Source: a virus. Taken from it: DNA of 35,827 nucleotides. Location: IMG/VR virus record IMGVR_UViG_3300046009_008164, positions 1-35,827 of that record; one strand, written 5' to 3'. The notes beneath the pieces are model-generated. The model saw only the letters and a program-made list of their open reading frames with translations. It had not been told where the DNA came from and did no database searches. Below, in pieces: positions 1-7,975 of the stretch. The position numbers and the translations under genes were made by a program. Within the stretch, counting starts at the first letter, position 1; each line of letters opens with the position of its first letter.

Positions 1-305
1 ATTCTCATTATCATTGAGCCATGGTTTGACTCTAAAAGATAAACCTTGGGGAAGATGTTTTGGATTCCATCCCTAACCTCTTCAATGGCTTTTTCTAATT
101 CATGGCCAGCAGAAAATAGCTCCACTTCTTTATCGTGAAAACTCATTCCATGGAAGTCACTCTCATCACCGATATGGATGATAATATCCGGCTCCAGCAC
201 GGTCTTTATCATGTAAAGAAATGGTAAAAAATACGGGTGACTGTAAGGGCAATGAGTATCTGATATAATCAGAACTCTCTTGCCCCTGGCGTCCAGGTGA
301 AGCAA
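1..305 (-). CDS. Metallophosphoesterase, C-terminus cut by window edge
   Basis: The minus strand stays open from a TTG codon at 305 to the window edge, about 101 residues. The TTG is preceded by GGAGG at six bases, a strong ribosome site, and no ATG in frame lies upstream. The product has the calcineurin-like metallophosphoesterase metal signatures in order: D16-x-H18 (VLIISDTHCP), G46-D47-x-x-D50 (IIHIGDESDF) and N94-H95-G96. In the family these residues bind two metals and hydrolyse phosphomono- or diesters. The substrate cannot be told; phage members include nucleic-acid phosphatases and nucleases. It follows the amidase gene by about 40 bases and probably belongs to the same late transcript. 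The family call is fairly sure; the start codon is likely but unusual. Confidence 0.82.
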   Translation of the reverse strand, partial: MLHLDARGKRVLIISDTHCPYSHPYFLPFLYMIKTVLEPDIIIHIGDESDFHGMSFHDKEVELFSAGHELEKAIEEVRDGIQNIFPKVYLLESNHGSMIMR

Positions 306-343
306 TAGAAACCTCCAAAAAATGGTTTTCTATCGTATCACTA

Positions 344-781
344 TCAGTGCCATATCCATTGAGCGGTAAGCTGTTTAACGTCAAAGTTTGGGCAAGTCTT
401 GCCTTTCTGATCCAGGTCACGATGACCAAGAATATCAAGCTTCTTAAGATTATAGTCGGAACACAATTTTTTGCACAAAGATTCTAAGCTTTGCTTTTGT
501 TCATCAGAAAAGCGATCTTTTCCGGTTAGGCAAATGCCTATTGAATTTGAATTATGGCCCATAACGTGAGCACCAATACGATTAACGTCGCGTCCATGAT
601 GAATCTTGCCGTCTTTGGTAATGACAAAATGATACCCAATATCGTCCTCTGTACCAGGAACGCCATCAGGGCCAGTAAAGCCACGATCAGTATGCCAAGC
701 CCTAATAGTCTTAACATTATCATGTTGTGCCCTGTCTGAATCTGAACAATGAACAACTATTAAATCAATTTTCCGAGGCAT
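344..781 (-). CDS. N-acetylmuramoyl-L-alanine amidase endolysin (Amidase_2)
   Basis: A 145-residue single-domain endolysin of the T7-lysozyme/PGRP family, which cuts the amide bond between muramic acid and L-alanine of peptidoglycan. Probable zinc ligands are H11 (IVVHCS), H120 (GHRDL) and C130 (TCPNF). Y50 (IGYHFVI) and K128 lie where the family has its catalytic tyrosine and lysine. The segment GPDGVPGTEDDIGYH at 37-51 is a usual loop of Gram-negative phage amidases. There is no signal peptide and no separate wall-binding domain, so release to the periplasm should depend on a holin. The start overlaps the end of the lipoprotein gene by 17 bases. The call is secure from motifs and length. 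Confidence 0.95.
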   Translation of the reverse strand: MPRKIDLIVVHCSDSDRAQHDNVKTIRAWHTDRGFTGPDGVPGTEDDIGYHFVITKDGKIHHGRDVNRIGAHVMGHNSNSIGICLTGKDRFSDEQKQSLESLCKKLCSDYNLKKLDILGHRDLDQKGKTCPNFDVKQLTAQWIWH

Positions 782-1118
782 TTATCATCACCCTTACGGC
801 TTCCCAGAATCTTGCCACCTTGATGTAATTTGGAGTTTCCCAACCTACCATCTTGTTGCATTTTTCAATTGGATGAACCGTGACAGTGCCGCTAGGGCCA
901 ATGTATTTTTTAGAAAAGCGATAAGGTCTGCATTGGCAGTATGACTTTTCTTTATTGATTACGTCATATTGATATGTTTCTTGGCTGATTGGATCAACCG
1001 CCAATATTAGCTCAGAAACTAATACTGGTGAACATTGAGGCAAATCGGAAATTTCTGGTCTTGTTTGGCAACTAGGGAAGATTACCAAACTCATCAGAAT
1101 CAGTACCAGGCTTCGCAT
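765..1118 (-). CDS. Small lipoprotein, candidate outer-membrane spanin
   Basis: A 117-residue protein starting MRSLVLIL, with a short basic-hydrophobic signal sequence and a lipobox-like FPSC ending at Cys17, so it may be lipidated. Four further cysteines (QCSP, CQC, KCNK) suggest a periplasmic location. A GTG 15 bases upstream could also be used, but GAGG nine bases before this ATG fits better. The start lies inside the end of the 68-residue gene upstream, an overlap arrangement seen in Rz/Rz1 spanin pairs, and the gene directly precedes the amidase. It is longer than most o-spanins and not proline-rich, so the spanin role is inferred from location and lipobox only. Confidence 0.6.
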   Translation of the reverse strand: MRSLVLILMSLVIFPSCQTRPEISDLPQCSPVLVSELILAVDPISQETYQYDVINKEKSYCQCRPYRFSKKYIGPSGTVTVHPIEKCNKMVGWETPNYIKVARFWEAVRVMINASEN

Positions 1119-1278
1119 TTTGATATTCCTCACCCTTTATCTTGGCCAGCTCGTCTTGCTTTTTTCGCTCTCTTTCTGCCATCCAATGCTGGATGGATTT
1201 AATAATTTTGGAGCCAAGCTGTTGAATCAGAGGAATCAGTAAATACTTAGCAACCGATTGTCCTAGCTTGGCCCACAT
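1072..1278 (-). CDS. Small amphipathic protein, possible inner spanin partner
   Basis: A 68-residue protein with an N-terminal hydrophobic/amphipathic stretch (about residues 11-33, KYLLIPLIQQLGSKIIKSIQ) followed by a charged helix rich in Lys, Arg and Glu. It starts three bases after the stop of the 76-residue gene, with AGTAGG as ribosome site. Its last 47 bases overlap the lipoprotein gene in another frame. Membrane-proximal helix plus coiled-coil-like tail plus overlap with a lipoprotein is how i-spanin/o-spanin pairs are built. The hydrophobic segment is weak for a true transmembrane helix, so this is a candidate, not an assignment. Confidence 0.55.
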   Translation of the reverse strand: MWAKLGQSVAKYLLIPLIQQLGSKIIKSIQHWMAERERKKQDELAKIKGEEYQNAKPGTDSDEFGNLP

Positions 1279-1280
1279 AA

Positions 1281-1511
1281 TTAACCTACTTCGCCATCAA
1301 TTTTATCAGCTTGCTCAAGAGCAAACTTTTCAAGAACAGGAACGGCAACGAGTACGATGCCATCCACAAGCGGCTTTTGACCAAGCTTTGCAGATTCCTG
1401 TGCCCATTCGCCAATAGACTTAATAAGCTCTTTTGCTGCTTCCTCTGCAATGTCTAAGCCTTTTGACTTTGCAATCTTAACTAGCTCTTTTGGATCATAC
1501 GCCTTTTCCAT
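1281..1511 (-). CDS. Unknown 76-residue lysis-region protein
   Basis: Starts MEKAYDPKEL with GAGGAG ten bases upstream, overlapping the end of the protease-like gene by 17 bases. The sequence is helical and acidic, with one moderately hydrophobic stretch at about 49-60 (VDGIVLVAVPVL) that is too short for a clear membrane span. I do not recognise a family. Its place between the metalloprotease-like gene and the spanin-like pair suggests a late role in lysis or virion release, but nothing in the protein itself proves this. Confidence 0.6.
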   Translation of the reverse strand: MEKAYDPKELVKIAKSKGLDIAEEAAKELIKSIGEWAQESAKLGQKPLVDGIVLVAVPVLEKFALEQADKIDGEVG

Positions 1512-2019
1512 CTTGACTCTCCTCTAAAAATTTTTCCGCAATATCGCGGATAATATATCCTACTGCATACGGCACACTATAGGGACGCTTTTTTGTTAGC
1601 TTGAAATCATGCCCAAAGCCAAGCTTGTGACAGTATTCATGGGCCATGTGACCAGCTACTTCCTCAATAGTCATGGGACGAATAAACTTAAGGTTTGAAT
1701 TGATATAAGTAATGTTTGGATATGTGTACCCAATGACTTTTGATAATCTTTTGGAATAAAGACGAACATCAAAATCCCACTCATAATCAATCTCAGGCTG
1801 CAAAACTTCTTTTCCCGAAATAATCACTTCATAAATTTGCTTGTTGGTTAATCCACCATTGTCTGCAAATTGAACTTTTCCGGCCCAAACATGAGACAAA
1901 ATAGCGTCTTTAAATTCCTGGGAATTTACAACCACTTCAAGGATTACTGCGGCGGCAAGTATTTTTTTACGATCCTTGTCCGTTCCACCAGTTACTTTTA
2001 TGTTTGTTTTGACTGTCAA
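1495..2019 (-). CDS. Metzincin-like zinc metallopeptidase (HExxHxxGxxH)
   Basis: A 174-residue protein carrying HEYCHKLGFGH at residues 127-137, an exact match to the extended zinc-binding signature HExxHxxGxxH. H127, H131 and H137 would bind zinc and E128 would activate water. The segment before it (PMTIEEVAGHMA) would be the rest of the active-site helix. No clear Met-turn methionine follows; the downstream stretch is PYSVPYAVG. There is no signal peptide. The start overlaps the stop of the holin-like gene by four bases (ATGA). Because it sits in the lysis cluster, targets could be host envelope proteins or phage structural proteins. The motif is plain; the activity is inferred. Confidence 0.72.
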   Translation of the reverse strand: MTVKTNIKVTGGTDKDRKKILAAAVILEVVVNSQEFKDAILSHVWAGKVQFADNGGLTNKQIYEVIISGKEVLQPEIDYEWDFDVRLYSKRLSKVIGYTYPNITYINSNLKFIRPMTIEEVAGHMAHEYCHKLGFGHDFKLTKKRPYSVPYAVGYIIRDIAEKFLEESQDGKGV

Positions 2020-2198
2020 TCGAGCCCCATTTTTTTATAAATAAATGAAACAGCCAATGAAACAGCAGAGCTAAATACTGCCATAACTACGCCAATCTTT
2101 AGCTTTAAGGTCGTGACAGTTTCAAGAATAGCCTTATTCTCTTTTCTTAGTTCTTTGATTTCTTCCCAAACTAAGTCTCGCCATTCTTTCTGATCCAT
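2016..2198 (-). CDS. Holin-like membrane protein (XhlA-type layout)
   Basis: A 60-residue protein: a charged N-terminal helix (DQKEWRDLVWEEIKELRKEN) leading to one hydrophobic segment at about 38-53 (GVVMAVFSSAVSLAVSF) and a short basic tail. This layout matches XhlA/haemolysin-like phage holin accessory proteins, which have a coiled coil then a single C-terminal membrane span. I chose the ATG at 2198, which overlaps the TAA of the upstream secreted-protein gene in a TAATG junction with GGGG before it, rather than the TTG 15 bases upstream. Position in the lysis cluster upstream of the amidase supports a holin or holin-partner role. It could instead be a membrane-anchored accessory factor. 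Confidence 0.68.
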   Translation of the reverse strand: MDQKEWRDLVWEEIKELRKENKAILETVTTLKLKIGVVMAVFSSAVSLAVSFIYKKMGLD

Positions 2199-2872
2199 TA
2201 CAACCCCAGACAAACATCAATTGCTGAAATTACCGCCGTTTTATCGCCTTCAGTGATAAGTGTACCATCCGGAGTTACTGCTTGCACTTCTTCCTTGGCA
2301 GAGTTAAGTGATCCGGTTTCCAGTAGGCCCTTAATTGGAGCATAAAGACTCACTATCTGTTTTACCTGATTGGTTGTAAGGCCCTTGGCTGCGTTTCTAA
2401 CGAGCACCAAGTCCATTACTGCTGATCCGCACTCACGAAGAGACTTGGCTTGCCCCAGAGCTTGTTTTTGAGCGTTTAGTGAAGCCTGAGAAGCCTTGTA
2501 TGAGTCAAAGCTTTCCAAGTCCTTTACAAGCTTCTTTCCTGCTAGTTTGACGCAATAAACTTGTAGCAAATCGTTGTTTTGGATTTTTGTCCAATCTTCT
2601 TCAGAGCATACAAGTGCTAGGAACTTTGCAGAACAATCTTCAACGTCAACGCAGTCAAGTGTTTCGGACTTGAGGTAATTATCCTCTAGTGAAACAAATC
2701 CCAAAGAAACAATCCCTGGCTCGTCACCAACGTCAAGGCATTGCTCACCAGTAGCTTCGCAAGTTGATTGAAGCTGATAAGCCTGAGTTGAAAGTGACTG
2801 AATCTTAGACAATGGCATCCAGTTGGAAGCCATTGCTGAGAAACTGATTAAAAATAAAAGTAGTGATTTCAT
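2198..2872 (-). CDS. Secreted cysteine-rich protein of unknown function
   Basis: A 224-residue protein starting MKSLLLFLISFSAMASNW, a textbook Sec signal peptide with likely cleavage after AMA-S. The mature part has ten cysteines in pairs (CEATGEQC, CVDVEDC, then C-terminal CGS and CLGL), so disulfides in the periplasm are likely. No known domain is recognised. Its start overlaps the stop of the 762-residue secreted fibre-like gene by one base (TAATG), so the two are translationally coupled and may work together, for example as partner or chaperone. An exported protein next to tail-fibre genes is unusual for a phage. Confidence 0.75.
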   Translation of the reverse strand: MKSLLLFLISFSAMASNWMPLSKIQSLSTQAYQLQSTCEATGEQCLDVGDEPGIVSLGFVSLEDNYLKSETLDCVDVEDCSAKFLALVCSEEDWTKIQNNDLLQVYCVKLAGKKLVKDLESFDSYKASQASLNAQKQALGQAKSLRECGSAVMDLVLVRNAAKGLTTNQVKQIVSLYAPIKGLLETGSLNSAKEEVQAVTPDGTLITEGDKTAVISAIDVCLGL

Positions 2873-5160
2873 TATTGTCTATCTCCTGAACAGTTTAATG
2901 ACACCCCTGTTACGTCAACTGTAACCGTGCCTGATCTTCCCCGTATTCCTGTAGTCATGTTTCCTGATCCGTCCGTGTAAGGAATACCTGTCATGGCACC
3001 AAATCCACCGCCGCCTACTTCTGCCGAACAATTTAGCATAACATTTGGCTTCCATCCTGATGTTGATATTGTAAAGTCTCCAGCTCCGTTTCTTATCGGT
3101 GCCGATGAAACCATATTGCAATCGTCATAAGTTTCAACCAATGGAGTTGATGAGGTTACAGTGTGAGAGGATATTGTTGAGCCAGCTCCTCCAAAAGTAA
3201 AAACACAATCTTTTGCGTTTGTTGTGTTTGGCTTTGTCACCTGCTCCCCCGTCAAAACAGGTCTAGCAATATTCTGAGTCGATGGGCGAACCGTTACGCG
3301 AATATCTACTTGGCCAGAAGTTGCTGACCTGTCTGCTGTTATTGAGTTAGAGGTAACTCCACCCGATGCAGTCTGCTCAAACATTAGTCTGTGCATTTTT
3401 TCAGAAGTATCAGAAATGTTAAATGTTCCGCAAACTGTTCTTGGTGTTGCTGTTGCTACACTGTTTGCACTAACCCCAGATGTAATTTTTTGACCACCCT
3501 CAAAGATTATTGCCTGTGCACTTATAGCTGTTTCAACGACTTGAAATGTAGAAAAAAGACTTCCTGATGTGCCAGAGTTTATAAAATGTGTAATATCAAA
3601 ACAAACATCCCAGAAACCTGTATATGGCGGCACCCATGCAACTGATACGCTTTCACTTCCTGCTGCACAAGTTAATCCACTAGGTGAATTTGTTAATGAG
3701 CAACCAATCTTGGCATTGGATGATCCTGGTCGTAAAACCATATCAAGAGAAGCATTTTCAATTGGAGAGTAAGAGCTGACGCTAACAGTTCCAAGAGTAG
3801 GGTTAGCCCCCCCAATATTCGCATCAATAAACCACGCGCTCGCTTCGTTAGTTACGGCGGTTTGAGGCTTGGCTTGATTAAGGTCCACTCCTTGTTTTTG
3901 ACAAGAAATAGTTAATTCTCCATTAACGGCAATACTTGAGTCTGACCTGTACACTTGAGCTAAAATTTGAGTAGATGATATAGATGTAGCGTTGCCATAG
4001 TAGAAATTATTTCCACCGTGTACCGCAGTAACCTGACAACTAGGCGCTACTGTAAACAATCCTGTTTTGAAGGTACATGTTTTTGTCGTGGTACCCGAGC
4101 AAGATGCAAGCCAATCAAGTGTTTGTGTTGTGATTGTAGCGGAGGTATTAACTCTTGCACTAAATTCGTCTTCGCATTCAGTCGTTCCTTGGCACGGTAA
4201 AGTAACCGTCCGGTTCTCACTTCCCAAATATCCTTTATCAGCAAGAATTGTTCCTGCTAAGAGTGATTCAATCCTTAACTTAACAAGATTGCCTATGGCA
4301 GGGCAAAGAATTGATACGAATGGACTTCCAAGCCATTTTGATTCTGTTGTTGGCAATGTTTGGCTATTGATTTCTGTTGCGCCATTAAAAACTGAAATTT
4401 TAAATGCGTTATTGTTTGATGTTGAATATTCTATATAAGCAAGGCATCCACCGTTTAAAAAATCTGGAATTGCTTTTGCCGTAGTTTCAAAATATTGTCC
4501 GGCTCCACTTGCTACAAATTGAGCGTATTTTGTGTCACCTTCAGGGCCATTAAGATAAGTTTGCTGAGTAAGTGTACCACCCACATTAGTCCATCCAGGA
4601 GATAAGCCATCTTCAAAAGATTCGTTTTCCAAAAGATTTACGCCGCCTTCTCCACCACCTGAACCAGAACCAATCTTTTTAAATAGTGTTCCATCATTGG
4701 TAAACTCTAGGTTTCCTGCATTAACTCGAAGTCTGTTAGGGCCTGTGCCAATGTGCAGATGACCTTTTACTCGTCCGTTTTGTTCAATTGAAGTTTGAGT
4801 TCCAGAAAAAGCGTCAATTGTGTTAGTTTTTAAAACACCAGAATCAAGCCCAAGGTCTTCATTCATTTCAAACTGAGTTGATGAAGCATCCCATTTTAAA
4901 TATTTTCCAGTAGAGCCATTAAAAAGAATTTCCTTATCAACGGCTGCACCATCACCAATTTGTACGTTGTTTCCATCCCACTTAAGCTTTTTTGAAGTCT
5001 TTTCAACCGAAAGCTTTTTGTTTGAAACGCCATCATTGGTATCAAAAACAAGCTGTTTATCATCAGACGTTTGTGGACGGCCAATCTTGACTTGATCCTG
5101 CGGAATGTTTGATTGCGCTAAGGCCATCAATGGCAAAAGCAAAAGCCATAAAAATCTCAT
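2872..5160 (-). CDS. Large fibre-like protein with Sec signal peptide
   Basis: A 762-residue protein. Residues 1-16 (MRFLWLLLLPLMALAQ) form a clear Sec signal peptide. Residues about 30-160 are repetitive beta-rich sequence typical of phage tail-fibre shafts (KLKWDGNNVQIGDGAAVDKE, then TGKYLKWDASSTQF). A Gly/Ser linker at about 164-173 leads to a lectin-like or carbohydrate-binding jelly-roll candidate (NLLENESFEDGLSPGWTNVG). The C-terminal half has repeated cysteines (TTECEDEF, TTTKTCTF, APSCQV, FTFGG) and a Gly-rich tail. The start has AAGGAG seven bases upstream and follows the other fibre gene. A fibre made for export is odd: it could be a surface protein of the infected cell, or a fibre needing periplasmic folding. 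Function is inferred. Confidence 0.75.
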   Translation of the reverse strand: MRFLWLLLLPLMALAQSNIPQDQVKIGRPQTSDDKQLVFDTNDGVSNKKLSVEKTSKKLKWDGNNVQIGDGAAVDKEILFNGSTGKYLKWDASSTQFEMNEDLGLDSGVLKTNTIDAFSGTQTSIEQNGRVKGHLHIGTGPNRLRVNAGNLEFTNDGTLFKKIGSGSGGGEGGVNLLENESFEDGLSPGWTNVGGTLTQQTYLNGPEGDTKYAQFVASGAGQYFETTAKAIPDFLNGGCLAYIEYSTSNNNAFKISVFNGATEINSQTLPTTESKWLGSPFVSILCPAIGNLVKLRIESLLAGTILADKGYLGSENRTVTLPCQGTTECEDEFSARVNTSATITTQTLDWLASCSGTTTKTCTFKTGLFTVAPSCQVTAVHGGNNFYYGNATSISSTQILAQVYRSDSSIAVNGELTISCQKQGVDLNQAKPQTAVTNEASAWFIDANIGGANPTLGTVSVSSYSPIENASLDMVLRPGSSNAKIGCSLTNSPSGLTCAAGSESVSVAWVPPYTGFWDVCFDITHFINSGTSGSLFSTFQVVETAISAQAIIFEGGQKITSGVSANSVATATPRTVCGTFNISDTSEKMHRLMFEQTASGGVTSNSITADRSATSGQVDIRVTVRPSTQNIARPVLTGEQVTKPNTTNAKDCVFTFGGAGSTISSHTVTSSTPLVETYDDCNMVSSAPIRNGAGDFTISTSGWKPNVMLNCSAEVGGGGFGAMTGIPYTDGSGNMTTGIRGRSGTVTVDVTGVSLNCSGDRQ

Positions 5161-5171
5161 TCTAACTCTCC

Positions 5172-6182
5172 TTATTCAGTAAACAGAACATTTGCGTAAG
5201 TGTCCTGTCCATTATCAATCACATTTGAGTCACAGCCAAGGAATCTTGGTGTATCTATTACAGTTCTTGCAGCACTGGCAGAAACAAGGATTCCTGAATC
5301 ACCAGAAACACCGAATCCTGAGAATCTTCCACCAACGATTTTACAGTCATCACCATCAACCTGGAGTCCTGTAATAGTAGCACCCTTGGAAATAGTAACG
5401 CCTCGCTTAAAAACAATTTCAATATTGTTATTTAAAACAACCGGAATAGCTGCTGGAGCTTCACTTCTGAGGACAAGTATTTTCCATCCATCCTGAGCGT
5501 TATCAAGTGCTCCCTTAAGTGTCGCGTGAGTCACCCCTTGGTCAACACCTACAAGGCCCACAATTGCATCATAGTCTGATGATCCAGTTTCATTAGTTGC
5601 AACCATGATCGGCAAAAGAACTCTTGAGTCAGTAATCGCTGCCTGGTTAGCAATACCAGTAGAAGTGGAAACATAAAGCTCTGCAACCTTGATCCATCCT
5701 GCTGGAGTGACCGGAGCAACTGGCGATCCTGCTGGAGTACCAGCGAGATACTGAATCTCAGCTTGCCAATCTGTTGCAATGGTAAAGTTTTGATTTGAAA
5801 TCAAATTTGTAAATTCATCTTTAAATTTGCGAGACTCTGTTAGCGTATTGAATCGCCCGTGGCGTACCACAAGAATATCAATGCGAGGGTTAGAAGAATT
5901 CGGCGTATCAATGTTAAGAGTAACGTCTGCATCCCTCACCAATGGCTTTCTGTCCGGCTCTTTTGAGTCCGTGACAATAGTTTGAAAACCTACACCAGCC
6001 TTTACGACGAATGAAGTTGCTGACTGATAAAGAATCCTAAACGAATCTTTAAAAAAAGCGTTAGTTTTTCTTCCCATCATTTCATAAAGCAAACGATCAT
6101 AAATGCCACGTTCTAAACGCGACTGAAGCGAATTAAGGTCTTGTGAAATTATCTCCTGACCTACGTTAAACTGTTGTCTCAT
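5172..6182 (-). CDS. Tail fibre / baseplate appendage protein
   Basis: A 336-residue protein directly after the P2 gpI-like gene, where phages of this type carry their tail fibre. The N-terminal about 200 residues resemble the baseplate-attaching part of fibre proteins (RQQFNVGQEIISQDLNSLQ, then NPRIDILVVRHGRF). The C-terminal third looks like a short beta-helix (NNNIEIVFKRGVTISKGATI, then LQVDGDDCKIVGGRFSGFGV), as in receptor-binding or pectate-lyase-like folds. There is no signal peptide, unlike the next gene downstream. The start overlaps the upstream gene by four bases (ATGA). The role in host attachment is inferred from position and repeat character. Confidence 0.78.
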   Translation of the reverse strand: MRQQFNVGQEIISQDLNSLQSRLERGIYDRLLYEMMGRKTNAFFKDSFRILYQSATSFVVKAGVGFQTIVTDSKEPDRKPLVRDADVTLNIDTPNSSNPRIDILVVRHGRFNTLTESRKFKDEFTNLISNQNFTIATDWQAEIQYLAGTPAGSPVAPVTPAGWIKVAELYVSTSTGIANQAAITDSRVLLPIMVATNETGSSDYDAIVGLVGVDQGVTHATLKGALDNAQDGWKILVLRSEAPAAIPVVLNNNIEIVFKRGVTISKGATITGLQVDGDDCKIVGGRFSGFGVSGDSGILVSASAARTVIDTPRFLGCDSNVIDNGQDTYANVLFTE

Positions 6183-6799
6183 TCTTGCACCCTCTCTATT
6201 AAACGATAAACAGTACCAAACGCCTTCGCCTCATTAACTGCCTTGATTATGTTGGCAAATACAGTATCGCTTGAAACGCTAGAACCGTTCAAGAACTCCC
6301 TGTCTAAAAATGCCTCGCGGTCAAAAAATGAAGTAGCTTCTGGAATCTGATATGGAATTATGATTGTAAAAGCATTATAAAGAACCTGAAAATCCAATAT
6401 GTTACGATTCAAAAAACTTTCTCGGTTTAAAAAGTTACCAGAAAATTGGCTATGCTCAATAATTGAGCACTCTCCTCTGATAAGCAAACCATCAACGATT
6501 GCCTTAATCGCCGGAACATTTGATTTATTTACGATCAGTTTTACCCTTTGGCGATAAGAACCAAGGCTTTCTAGTGGCAGACGATCAACTGATCTTTCCT
6601 CTCCATGAAGTGCCACATATTCATCCGATCCAGTATCAATGAAAGTTTCATCATAATGAATCTGAGAATCTTTCTGAAGCTCTGCCAAGCACTTTGCGGC
6701 GGCATTGAAAATTTTAGGCGCATCAATATTCTCCTGGAGAACCCAAGCAGGAATTAGCGTCCTAAGCTTATCAAACCATTGCTGCTGGGTCAGGCTCAT
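6179..6799 (-). CDS. Tail protein I / Mu gp48-like baseplate protein
   Basis: A 206-residue protein immediately downstream of baseplate J, the standard position of P2 gpI or Mu gp48, which closes the baseplate wedge and connects the tail fibres. The N-terminal 100 residues fit the family (helical, with ALHGEERSVDRLPLESLGSY). An inserted segment carries two copies of F-[LF]-[ND]-R-E-x-F-L-[ND]-R-x-x-L, at about 123-135 and 158-170. That duplication is not a usual part of gpI. It overlaps its neighbours on both sides by four bases. Confidence 0.75.
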   Translation of the reverse strand: MSLTQQQWFDKLRTLIPAWVLQENIDAPKIFNAAAKCLAELQKDSQIHYDETFIDTGSDEYVALHGEERSVDRLPLESLGSYRQRVKLIVNKSNVPAIKAIVDGLLIRGECSIIEHSQFSGNFLNRESFLNRNILDFQVLYNAFTIIIPYQIPEATSFFDREAFLDREFLNGSSVSSDTVFANIIKAVNEAKAFGTVYRLIERVQE

Positions 6800-7968
6800 A
6801 CTATGCTCACCGCTCCTGCAATAAGTTTTTCATTTGCTGCTACTGCCACGTTTCCTGCTGGAATCGAGCTTGAGAAATTTGTTAGATCATTGGTTCCTGC
6901 TGGCCCCCAAATTGATAAAACATAATTGTTTGCTTGGATTTTATTAAAGCCCTCACCAATAGAGAGAACCTTATTCACATATTCATTCATTGTTTCAATG
7001 ATTTTACTTACGTCTGACTGAAGCTCTGCATAGTTGGGCCCACCAGCATTGAGCGTGATACTAGCTGTCCAATTCAATGGAATAGCAACCGCTCCCCTTA
7101 CTTCAATATTAACTCCTGCCGCCTTAACGCCAACAAGTCTGGCCTTTACAGCATCAATCAAAGCTTGAGAGCTGTTTCCGTTTGCGTCGGCAATATAAAG
7201 CGTAACATAAGGAATCCTGAAGTAAGATGATCCTGGCAAAATTTGATCCCCACCAATGTCATAATCAATTACCACTCTCTCGATAGTAATTGGCGCAGCC
7301 ATAGATACCCCTGGAGTGGCAAGCGCAGCACCTCTAATTGCTGCCTCAGTGGCTCCTGCAAGTGCCTGGATAAGACTCTTGATAATGTCACGATACTCAG
7401 CATCTTCTGGAGCGTTAGTTCCTCCGGCCATGGCCGCAGCATTTGAAACTAAGATTGATGGATCAGATAAAGTGGATTCCAAAACGGTAATTCTGGCAAT
7501 TCCAGCATTTCCATTTGTGCCGCCATCAATTGCCTCGATTTGAGCCGAAACGGTCAATCCGGTCAATGTAACGGCTTCTGTCGTTACAAAACGAATCTCC
7601 TGGCCATTGGAATCCTTTTGCGTCTTGATAATCGTACCAATAGCAATGGTCACGTTTCCGGCGTTTGTGTTTGGTCTTGAGAATGTAATTTCTCCGGTGG
7701 CCTTAGCCGCTTCCGGTCTAGCAAAGCCATCCCCAAAGTGGTCAACCGCCAAGCGATCCAGGTCTGCGCCCGATGCCAAGTCAAAAAATGTTTTTGAAAA
7801 TTCAGATACGATCAATTCAGACAATTCATTCAATCCGGCCGAAAGTGCTCCGGCAAGAATATCGTGCATTGAACCTTCTGAGAAATCGGTAATCTCGCTG
7901 GCCTGAGCTAGAATTTCCGCTTTATAAAGCTCATAAAATTCTGTTAATGATGTTACTTTTGTTGCCAT
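6796..7968 (-). CDS. Baseplate J-like protein
   Basis: A 390-residue protein of the P2 gpJ / Mu gp47 / T4 gp6-related family, which forms the wedge ring of contractile-tail baseplates. Family features seen are the N-terminal helical part with SEGSMHDILAGALSAGL and FDLASGADLDRLAVDHFG, then GxTFSR-type beta strands with IAIGTIIKTQKDSNGQE, and NAGGPNYAELQSDV near the end. Length is as expected. AAGGA precedes the ATG at six bases. It is followed by the gpI-like gene with a four-base overlap, and preceded by the gp25-like gene. Confidence 0.92.
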   Translation of the reverse strand: MATKVTSLTEFYELYKAEILAQASEITDFSEGSMHDILAGALSAGLNELSELIVSEFSKTFFDLASGADLDRLAVDHFGDGFARPEAAKATGEITFSRPNTNAGNVTIAIGTIIKTQKDSNGQEIRFVTTEAVTLTGLTVSAQIEAIDGGTNGNAGIARITVLESTLSDPSILVSNAAAMAGGTNAPEDAEYRDIIKSLIQALAGATEAAIRGAALATPGVSMAAPITIERVVIDYDIGGDQILPGSSYFRIPYVTLYIADANGNSSQALIDAVKARLVGVKAAGVNIEVRGAVAIPLNWTASITLNAGGPNYAELQSDVSKIIETMNEYVNKVLSIGEGFNKIQANNYVLSIWGPAGTNDLTNFSSSIPAGNVAVAANEKLIAGAVSIV

Positions 7969-7975
7969 AAATTCC

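Noticed and set aside
166-438. 90-residue minus-strand frame overlapping amidase end and metallophosphoesterase
   Set aside because: It overlaps two better-supported genes in other frames, has no recognisable domain and no ribosome site.
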